Shown here: positions 54,401 through 64,000 of the stretch, piece after piece
Layout: the number at the start of each line of letters is the position of its first letter
How positions within the stretch are numbered: the stretch's first letter is position 1
Assembly: GCA_905250075.1 (NCBI GenBank)
Contig: CAJNOP010000026.1
Coordinates: 2,211-66,210, forward strand
From: Rotaria sp. Silwood1
Lineage: Eukaryota; Rotifera; Eurotatoria; Philodinida; Philodinidae
Direction: 5' to 3'
DNA: 64,000 nucleotides
Position numbers and translations under genes: made by a program
Notes under the pieces: model-generated
Databases searched by the model: none
What the model was told of the DNA's origin: nothing
Seen by the model: the letters and a program-made list of their open reading frames with translations, nothing else

Positions 54401-57400
54401 TAGAAAAATCTTTTTTTTTTTAAATCTTCAAACCTTTCTTGTTTATTAATGTTTAAAATAATTGTTCATCTGCTGATATTTTCATTTGTTCTTGAAATAT
54501 TTTATTTAATGTTCGAATTGTTGATGATGTATGTGAATTGTTTTTTTGACATTTCTAATTTCATATTATTTCATTGATAATCAATTTCTCAGCTGATTTT
54601 CTATTTAAAAAGAAAAATTGTTCCAAAACAAAAAAAAAACAAAGAAAATTTTTTTTTTACTTAAGATTTTGTTGCGATTTTAAACTTAAATTTAATGAAG
54701 AATTTTCATTCAAATATGAATGTTTTATGTTTTTCGTTGATTAAAATCAATTAAAAATTGTTCATCTAATTACGAGAGAAAAGTATTTTCTTGTTTTAGA
54801 GTTTCATTTTAATCTAATCATTAAATGAATCAATATCATATTTAAAATGATTTTTCAATATTGTTTCTAAATCTTAGAAAATAAGAAAAAAAGTCTTTTC
54901 AATTGAATCTTTTTATTTTACCGATTTATAACAAAATATTTTTCATCCATTTATGAAATTCTCGTCGAATAAATTGTCGATATCTTGTTCCCATCGAAAT
55001 AAAGAACATTTGGGTATTTTGATTGAATCACATATCCTAACGACTAATACAGGTTGAATCATGATAGAGAAAGGAGAAAAGAAAGAGAAAAAAAAACTTG
55101 TAAACACACAAAGAATTTCATTGAGGTTATTGAGGTGATCTCAATGTTATACACACACAAAAGTGCTGTTCCACCAATCAATAATCGGCTACCATGAGTT
55201 TTATTGTCTACAATAACCTTTAATTTTTAAATTATGAGAAAAGCAAACAGATGGCGTGAGATAGCTGATTTTTGAATATTTTGTTTGAGTACTAACGAGA
55301 AAATATTGCCTATTGTTTATCAAACTTTGTCATAATGATAAGAGATATTGAAGTTAGATAAATCGAATCTGAATAAGTAATCGTATAAAATAAACATTGA
55401 TTCATACATATTTTTTATGACTTTTACACTGAAATTTTGTCACTTTTTACATTGTGATTTATATTACCGCGACGAAAATTTAACTCTTCTTAAATTGCTA
55501 ACGAACAAATATTTAAACTTATAAGAATAATAAACTTTAAATGAGTCAATGTCTTGAAATAAAATATGACTTATCCCTTGTTCTTCAAAAAAAAAAGACA
55601 TTGAACGACATCGCGTGATTGATTCTGATAAAAAATGACAGACTAAGGATATCATAGATTTGTTCAGAGTTCATCATTGTTTTTCAGGGTAACAGGGACC
55701 AAAAATTCAACAGGAAGTGTCTTCTTATGAGTATCTGTCTGAAACAGAGTTAAAACTAATAAAGTTTCTCTTCTTTTATGATTTTTCAAGAGAATGTCAA
55801 AAGTTTTGGAGAAAGTTCGACATTTTTGACAAGGAATAGGTTCTGTCATCTCTTTCCTAAGTAGTAAATCTGGATCTGCTATTTTTATAAGACACAATTT
55901 CAACACGTTTTTAAGTATTCATGATAAAATACGACGTTCATCCTTGATTAGCATAATGATTTTTTGATGAAGTGCATTGGTGACATGAGAAAAAACCCTT
56001 TGTTTTTGCTTTAAGATAAAAAAAAGATTTCATATGAAATTATATTTTTTATATTTATTTTCTAGAATTCATTTTATATTTTAGCATAACTAATGTAGTC
56101 TTATGAATAATGTCATTCATTCTGCACGATGATGATTTTATAATATTAAATATTACGACTACCTGCTTTTTTATCTTAAAGCTTGTTTCAAAAACAAAAA
56201 ATAATTTAAATCAATGTCTTTATTAGAAATTAGAAGATCAAATTAACAAAAGAAATCTCCTTAGCTTATATCGATAAATTTCTATTTCTTTTTTAGGTGT
56301 GGAGTTATTTTTAACATTCGATTTAATTAAAAATATATGTTTTTATTCATCTGTTGACAGATTCAGTTGTATTTTGATTTTTTGCAGAACGCTGTACGCT
56401 TTTCTCTCGTTTTGTTTTACCAACGAATTTAACAAGGACTACTTAGTGACTTTCATATTTTCAGCACTCATCAACGATTAAAATGACATAGAGTGCACTC
56501 CCAAGTGTTCCGACAAATGTTTGCATTGGCGTGTGAGCAGTTGCATGGTACATTGTGAAACTGTTGTATGCATCTCGGGTGTATACTGGCTAGTTCTATC
56601 TTAGCTGAAGTTAAATAGATGAAAATAAGACTACAAAAGTAAGTTCATGAGAATTTAGATAAAAGTAGAGTATAAGCTGTACTACTCAATGAAAGCACAA
56701 TGAATCAATAGTATTTGGAAACTTATATACTTTTTACGTTCACTCAAAAACTCATCCAAGATTAACCATGATAAAGCTTGGCAGTCGGATATTTTTAACA
56801 ATTGTGCTTTATAGCATTGTATAATAGCCAACGAAAACTATTGCTGGACATATGAAGCAAACCAAAAACACTGTTAGTATCTTTATTATAATAGAAAAAG
56901 ATTTCTAAATAATATGCAGTCAAAACAAAGTATGATACCGATGGGAAAATTCGCAGAGCCACTCTTCTGTGGACTACTCGATTGTATTAAATGAACTTTA
57001 TAAGAACTATTGATTATATACCATTATGTAGTGTCTAAACATAGATTTTGAATACTTTCATAATAGAAGATAATAAAGAAGTAGATAGTTGACAAGTATA
57101 TTATGTTTACGTAGTCACATGAAGAACTATAATCATAAAATCCTAGACGCATTGCTGTCTACAATGGCTTGCTTTATATATATTTCAGTTATTTCGACTT
57201 CATACATCATCAGATAACAAATTGCATTTACAACAATAAGTAAATATAAAAATTCTTATGCTAATAATTATCTCGTCTAGTCTTAGTCGAAGTTTACGCA
57301 AGTAGAATGAAAAAGAAATTTCAACCTTCTATAAATCCATACTTAACCATGCGACAAATCAAATTTAAGAAAACGCAAAATAGACTAACTGTTACGATAA

Positions 57401-60337
57401 CGCTTCTACAATTTATTATTTCTTTGCATCTATTTGTTCAAACAAGTGGTTGTAAAAGCACGTGAAATTCACGACGTAAAACTGTTATAAACTTACTTAA
57501 AGCAGAAAATCCCCACGACATATCGCATATATTCAACAAACATACACTTCAACATTCTACAAGTGTCAAAAATTTTCATTCATGCCGACCCATATCATTT
57601 CAACATTTCTTACATATCAGATAGAACTAGTCTACCGAATTCTCGATCATCTTGATGATTTGAATATTTTATTCTCAACGCGAGAAACGTCTTTACACGT
57701 ATGAATGCCATAGTCGACAATTATCATCGTTATCAGATAAAACATTATTATATCTCAAAGTTTGACTGTCATCATATTTAACATACAAATTTATTTATCT
57801 AAGATTCTAATTTATACATTGTCTCACGAGAATATTTTCCTTTGTTAATCACCTGTTACTGATTGAACCGAATAAATTCGACGAGCTGTTGAAAACTACT
57901 TATGCTTTCACTTCCTGTCGAAAACTGTAATGGATTCTGGACAACAGTTGAAGTTAACTAAAAAATGCCATTAGAACTAACCTAAGAATGTATGAAAATG
58001 AGTACCTTGCTTTGAGATGACGCTAAACTGAAGAACCCTAAGCGAGCCATACTTAAAAAGTAAATCTCAGTGGCCATCAATAGGATTGAAGTAAGAAAAA
58101 TACTGCTAAGCTTGATTCTTCTCAGGAGCAATATCTTTACGACATTATCGATGAACAGTTTCTTTCAATTGCACATCAACTAAAGCCATCGACACATGAG
58201 AAGACTGCAAATGTTCCATTCTATATTTTTTTCCATATTTTCTAGGTGAAATAGGTACAAGATTAGGTTGTCTGGGGTCGGTTTCCCATCATTGATACAT
58301 GACATTTCAGGAAACTAATGGTCAGAGCGAAGCAGCATACTATCTTGTAGCTGATTCTATAAGATTACAAGCACAAGTCATCATGGTATTGCATACGAGT
58401 GATTTTCTTATCATTTTTTTGTCCTTACTATGAACATCTATTATTTTTGAATACCCAACTGATTCAATCATGCTTGTGGATTCCGTCTTAAGGAATTGGA
58501 TCGTATGTCGAACTACCCTGGAGAGTGACATTTTTTCTGAAAAAACTAATCGAATTCCACCTGCATTTCGCCGTAATCTTTGTGATCGAATTCCAAATAG
58601 GATAGTGCTGGACAAGGTCCGATCGGTTCCTGTCAAAGTCAATTATTTGATATCCCCGAAAAACCGCTCGGATCTTTCTCTTCGAAAGAACGAATCCTGC
58701 AAAATTTAACGACAGATCTAGCGTATTTTGTCGAAACCTGGCATCTAGATGCCGGATCACATTATGTCGGACACATACCAATTCGATTCTGTAAGATCCA
58801 CGTATCAGGTCACGTCAGATGTAGCGAAAGATGGCGGATGAAACAAACTAAAAGATATAAGAATACTCTGATTGCCGACAGTAAAACTAAAGTAGTTTGT
58901 ATCAGAAAAATCTATTGATACTTTTTCTATTTTGAGGAATAAGTTTGTTCAACTAGGTGTAGTGTGTTGGTATCGTATGTAAACGTAACGATGTGTAATT
59001 TCGGGTGTGAGTGTGTGTATATGGGTTTAAATGGAATTGGTTGAACAGATGAAGAGAAAAACTGCACGAACAGATACATGCACATCGGCACCGATATAAA
59101 GATAAAGTATCCTTGAATCATACAAGATGTATTCCGACAGATTTTTTAATTAGTCAACTATTTTCGGGAAAACTAAATACAGCTTTTAGATACAGAATTC
59201 AATGCTCTGCCGAATAATATTATTTCTATTTATTGAATAGATTTTGAAAGAAACAAACAAAAATCGATTATTAATATGATATTATCGCATGATATGATCT
59301 ATCACAATACGAAAATTAACTTTTTTTAAATCAATCAAACGTGTACGATAAATCTAAACAGTTGTTATAGTTGCAAAATTTATACGCTATTGATTGACAT
59401 AAATTTTATGTAAGGATGTGGTGAAGAAAACAAAAAAAGGCAAGAGGAAGTGCAAGAGAACTTTTCTAGACGGTTGAAAGATGCATGCTCCATTTTTAAA
59501 AGTACAGATATTATAGAAATACTTTTATTAATTAAGCTTTTTCACTGAATCGCATTAGTAAATGGACGAACAAATTTTATTTTGTAATCATGTGAGTATA
59601 TTCAACGCATACACTTTATACACCATCTGATAGAGACTTGAATTCTACATATCATATACCTTCCTAAGATCGCAAGGCATACGTTATTGATAAGGTCAAA
59701 CTTTTTTTTTTATAAGGAACCGCAATAGATGATAGTAATCAATCAATGAGATTACACTACGTCTTAGATAAAATTTGTAGTACTAGATTGTGTTTTTTTT
59801 TTGTAAGCTTAAAATTTGAGATTTAAAAATAAACTTTGGGATTTTTTTTCACTCAGCGACAAAGTTTGCTGTCAATAAATAATTGATATGATTTTATTTA
59901 TTCATCATATAATCTTTGAAAGTAGTAGAAGTTTTGATTCAGTAATACACTTGTATCGAACTTCGTATTGAAAGGTCATCATGTCGATATTTTTATCCTC
60001 TACAATGATACTTTTTGTTCCTGTAATTTTCTGCTTGGTGGTTGTGTTCGAGCAATAAGATTTTAGGTCTTTTTCATTTTGACTCGTCATTTGGTAGTGG
60101 ATTCTCATCGCTATTTATTGGTGAATTCTTATCTTAGCCTGGAGTAGTGGGTGTGCCATAAACTCGACCTCGTTCGCTTTTTGCGTATAATTGTTTATAT
60201 TGCACTAACAATTCTTATCTTTTACACCTTTAACTATTTCTTTGTCAAGGTCAACATATCGAGATAATAAATAGGCAATACATCGTTTGTTTTTTTCTTT
60301 GTTAGATCTCGATATATTCAGAACATTTTCAGCGAAA
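51402..60337. other. 8.9-kb intergenic region without a supported gene
   Basis: Mostly AT-rich DNA with short frames lacking domains. Two local structures stand out: an inverted repeat at 53,784-53,929 (listed separately) and a less AT-rich patch at about 58,480-58,830. The patch is open in several frames on both strands, has repeated ATCGAATTCCA words, and may be an old transposon fragment. A weak GTGTGAGTGTGTG run at about 59,000-59,020 faintly recalls the telomere-like arrays. No promoter or RNA gene was recognised. Confidence 0.5.
53784..53929. repeat. Imperfect 57-bp inverted repeat with a 31-base loop
   Basis: The left arm (53784-53840) begins AAAGGTTTATTTTGCGAC and ends CCGTACTC. The right arm (53872-53929), read on the other strand, begins AAACGGTTTATTTCGCGAC and also ends CCGTACTC. 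The arms are about 80 percent alike by eye. The right arm contains the perfect palindrome GCGACATATGTCGC (53902-53915). It could be a tiny foldback element; no target duplication was found. Confidence 0.75.
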
Positions 60338-62737
60338 ATGATTAATTTTAGCTCTCGATATGGTTCACTATTTCAATCAACAGGTGTAAAAAATCTTACT
60401 GTAAGTTGAATTTTATCTATTCTATATTATTCAGTTTTTTTTAAAATTAATCTAGACTTCAAATTTGATTCGATGTGCGAGTGCTTCATCAAAACCTGTA
60501 AGTTAATTTTAGTTTAATTGAATAAAAAAATCCTTCTATTCGATTTTAAATAGCCAACTGTTAAAAATTGGATTAATGGACGCGCTGTCGAATCCAAAAC
60601 TAATGATTGGATTGAACTTACCAACCCTGTATGTTATTATTTATAAAGATAAAAAATTTCATTTAGTTTCCTTAGGCAACAAATGAAGTTATTGGTTTAG
60701 TACCAAAAAGTACTCAAGCTGAAATGAATGAAGCTGTTGAGAGTTGTAAAGAAGCATTTCGTACATGGTCAAGAACAACTATATTACAACGACAACAAGT
60801 CATGTTTCGTTATCAAGATCTTATAAAAAAAAATCTAGTTTGTTTAATTTTCTTCTTTTATAAAAAAAAAAAAAAAAAAACATATTAAATTAATTAAAAC
60901 AAATATTTTAGAAAAAAATTGCCGAAAATATATCAAAAGAGCAAGGTAAAACAGTAACCGATGCTGAAGGTTCATGTTTACGTGGTTTACAAGTGGTTGA
61001 ATCATGTTGTTCTGTAACATTTTTACAGACTGGTGAAACAATGCATAGTATTGCAAAAGATATGGATATTCATAGTTATCGAGTACCATTAGGAGTTACT
61101 GCAGGGTTAGTTAATTTTTATTTTATTTTTTTTTAAACTTATGAAAATTTTCTATTTTAGCATTGCACCATTTAATTTTCCAGCAATGATTCCACTTTGG
61201 GTATTCCTAAACAAAGGCAGAGAAAAAAAAATCATGATTAATTTTTGTTTTTGTGTAGATGTTTCCAGTAGCAACTGTTTGTGGAAATACAATGCTTATG
61301 AAACCAGTAAGTGAAATTAAAATAAAATAATAATTCAATTTTCATAGTTAATTATTAGTCTGAACAAGATCCTGGAGCATGTATGATGCTTGTTGAATTG
61401 GCTAAAGAAGCTGGTTTACCAGATGGTGTTGTTAATTGTATTCATGGTCAACATGAAGGTAAACATAAGAAACAAAAAAATATTTATTTATTTATCTACG
61501 TGTTTAATTTTTTAGCTGTTACATTTATTTGTGATCATCCGGATATTCGTGCTATATCATTTGTTGGTTCTGATAGAGCTGTAAGAATTACATTTTTTTT
61601 AAATATAAAATTTGTTTATAATAATACGATTTAGGGTAATTACATATATGAACGTGGTTCAATAAATGGTAAACGTGTACAATGTAATATGGTAAATATG
61701 ATGAAATTCATTTTTTTTTTAATATCTTTATTTTGTTTTAATTTCAGGGAGCGAAAAATCATGGTGTCATCATGCCTGATGCTAATAAAGAACAAGCATT
61801 AAATCAAGTATGTCGTGAAAGCGATGATTTGTTTGTTTTTAATTTCGCTTTTATATTTCAGCTTGTTGGTGCAGCATTTGGCGCAGCTGGTCAACGATGT
61901 ATGGCATTATCAACAGCAATATTTGTTGGTAAAGCACGTGAATGGATTCCAGATTTAATTGCAAGATCTAAAAAATTACGTGTTAATGCTGGTTATGAAC
62001 CAGGAACCGATTTAGGACCAGTTATATCAAAAAAAGCTAAAGAACGTGTTCTTGAATTAGTTGAATCTGGTATTAACGAAGGTGCAAAATTAATTTTAGA
62101 TGGACGAAATATTAAAGTACCCGGTTATGAAAATGGTAATTTTGTTGGACCAACTATTTTACATGATGTTAAAGTATATTTAATTAAAATTTTTTTTATT
62201 ATTATTAAAAGATGCATAGAAATATTTTTGTTTTTCTCTTAGCCAAATATGGCATGTTATAAAGAAGAAATTTTTGGTCCTGTACTTGTTTCAATGAGTG
62301 TTGATACATTAGATGATGCTATAAAAATAATTAATAACAATCCATATGGTAATGGTACAGCTATTTTTACAACAAATGGAGCTACAGCTAGAAAATTCAC
62401 TCAAGAAATTGATGTTGGACAAGTAAAGAGAATTTGTTTTTTATGTGTTGATATAAAAATTAGAAAGAATTTTTTTTAGGTTGGTGTTAATGTTCCAATT
62501 CCGGTACCACTTCCAATGTTTTCATTTACCGGTTCACGTGGTTCATTCCGAGGTGATACGAATTTCTATGGACGAAATGTAAGCAAAAAAGAAAAAAGAT
62601 ATTATTTTGTTTTATTATGAATTTTCTTGTTGTCGTAGGGCATGAACTTTTATACACAATTAAAAACGGTAACTTCATCATGGCGACAAGAAGATGCAAC
62701 ACCAATTGATGTTCAAATGTCAATGCCAACAATGTAA
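60338..62737 (+). CDS. ALDH6A1: Methylmalonate-semialdehyde dehydrogenase (CoA-acylating), mitochondrial
   Basis: This enzyme converts malonate and methylmalonate semialdehyde to acetyl-CoA and propionyl-CoA with NAD+ and CoA, in valine and pyrimidine breakdown. About ten short exons start at ATG 60338. The first residues ([16 protein letters not shown], then [11 protein letters not shown]) are rich in Ser and Arg and lack acidic residues, fitting a mitochondrial leader. The mature part begins near [13 protein letters not shown]. Family hallmarks in order are [13 protein letters not shown] (oxyanion Asn), [52 protein letters not shown], the catalytic Cys in [27 protein letters not shown], and [20 protein letters not shown] near the end. 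TAA is at 62735-62737. It is convergent with the GH5 gene, whose stop is 100 bp away. The gene looks complete and functional. Confidence 0.95.
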
Positions 62738-62837
62738 TAAAAAAACGCAATACAAGAGAGCAATTCAAACTCGATATTCTTCTTGTTTTTTTCATTAAAT
62801 ATTTGTAAACATTCATTTATAAATTTTATTTGTATGT

Positions 62838-64000
62838 TTACATTGTTGAAAGAATATCGATAAATGATTTTGATTTGATTTCTTTCCAATTATCTGTTAA
62901 CAAACCAAACGATTCATGTAATTCAATTGTACCAGATCGAATATAGTAACTGCCAGCTAATACCCAATAAGACCAAGACATTGTTTCAGTGAATGATGTT
63001 TGAAAAAAGCCTTTAACACAATCAATAAAAGTATTATCACCTGTAAATTGATCGACATTTGTACCAAATTCCGTTAACCAAACAGGAGCTGTATAAGAAT
63101 GATCAGGTACTAAGATGAATCCCCATGCATTTTGAATGCCTGCCTTCATTTTATTACATTCATTTGAATGACCATAATTTGACCATGAGTACCAATGGGC
63201 TTCATAGACTATTTTATTTTAGAGACTATGTACAAAGGACATTCGAACGCTTGTTAAGAATTTTTGGCATTAAATAAGATTTAATACTCTTTGTAAAGTA
63301 TTCTATATCGAAATTCCATATGTACTTACAATGAAAGATGGAGATAAGCCTTAACGAGAGTAGTTTCAGATCTTTTCATTTGCTTCAATCTTGAAATATG
63401 AACATCGATTTTGTCCCTATATATTACCAGTCTGGTATATTTTGTCTAAGACCACGCAACTCATTTCTCAAACTCATTGCAATAACATATGGGCGATTAA
63501 TAGTTTTTTTAGCCATAAATATCAAACCATCAATCCATTGTTCAACATCAAAATATTGATCACCCCAAAACCCATTTCCATCAAATTTATGACAACACCA
63601 CATAGCTTTACTAATATGATTATCAAGTAAGACTAAAATATTATATTTTCCAAGTGTATTTAAAACAGAATCAAATACATATGAAATACTTTTATGAATA
63701 AGTAGTGGATTATTTTCTATAAAACCTTCTAAAGCTAATATTAAATTAAGTCTTGACAATGATTGATAAACAGTTAAATTAGATGAACGTGTTACATCAA
63801 TCGAATACGTTAAACGTACACAAGTCATATTCATTTCTTTTATAAGTAAAACAATATTATCTATTGAATTATGTTGTAAGCCTTCTGGTAACAATGTTTC
63901 CATACTTCCTGGCCAAGTAACACATTTCGTTCGAACTATTATACCATTGGCATCAATTATTGAATTACCCAATGTTGAAAATGGAAATTCATATGAATAA
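62838..64000 (-). pseudogene. GH5 family glycoside hydrolase (cellulase-like), partial, middle decayed
   Basis: The segment 64000-63428 reads without a stop (SYEFPFSTLGNSIIDANG, CVTWPGSMETLLPEGL, MTCVRLTYSID) down to the acid/base site SLRNELRG and ends at DW followed by TAA. The segment 63210-62838 starts VYEAHWYSWSNYG, has the nucleophile motif WLTEFGTN and WSYWVLAGSYY, and ends at TAA 62838. The 218 bp between them has the length expected for the missing barrel strands, but carries stops in every frame. A relic SFVHSL, stop, NKIVYEAHWY runs straight into the good part. The natural donor after DW does not join in frame with the acceptor before YEAHWY. An alternative donor inside RNELRG would keep frame, but would delete about 65 residues of the barrel. 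I therefore call it a probable pseudogene. GH5 enzymes hydrolyse beta-glucans; in bdelloids such genes are thought to be acquired from fungi or bacteria. The start lies beyond the window. Confidence 0.75.

Noticed and set aside
55664-55906. Minus-strand frame with a CQKC motif
   Set aside because: A single CxxC in an 80-residue frame is not enough to support a zinc-binding protein.
58998-59040. GGGTGTGAGTGTGTG run as another telomere-like array
   Set aside because: Only two or three degenerate units and no C-rich arm; too weak to list as a family member.

Overview
This window looks like AT-rich nuclear DNA of an invertebrate animal, most likely a bdelloid rotifer. Several things point that way. 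The genes are split by many short (about 50-70 bp) GT-AG introns. The proteins are of animal type (DNA-PKcs, CEP104, DNA ligase III, methylmalonate-semialdehyde dehydrogenase). There are orphan seven-helix receptors, a cellulase-like GH5 gene of a kind not native to most animals, and repeated TGTGGG/CCCACA arrays, the hexamer I recall as the bdelloid telomere repeat. The species call is inference; no marker gene settles it.

Layout. Positions 1-12,673 are repeat-rich and gene-poor. They hold six or more telomere-like arrays that flip from G-rich to C-rich around a short, partly conserved core, a 1.36-kb foldback-type DNA element flanked by TA, a GPCR gene broken by one in-frame TAG, and a three-exon gene for an unrecognised membrane protein. 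A run of 100 N at 12,674-12,773 ends this part.

Positions 12,793-34,068 hold a head-to-head pair. The minus-strand gene encodes the N-terminal half of DNA-PKcs (PRKDC); it runs into the N gap, so the kinase half is not here. The plus-strand gene encodes complete CEP104, a ciliary-tip protein. Their start codons are 271 bp apart. A 180-bp hAT-like element with an 8-bp target duplication sits in a CEP104 intron.

Positions 34,069-45,764 are mostly non-coding AT-rich DNA around one intronless 529-residue seven-helix protein. Positions 45,765-51,401 (minus strand) encode DNA ligase III with zf-PARP finger, catalytic core and BRCT domain. About 9 kb without a convincing gene follows.

The right end has ALDH6A1 (plus strand, valine/thymine catabolism) converging on a minus-strand GH5 glycoside hydrolase whose middle has decayed and whose start lies beyond the window.

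Two DNA-repair proteins, DNA-PKcs (end joining) and ligase III (base-excision and alternative end joining), lie about 20 kb apart. That is notable in a group known for surviving desiccation and radiation, but nothing in the sequence shows shared regulation. The most unusual signal is the dispersed family of telomere-like foldback arrays sharing a common core.
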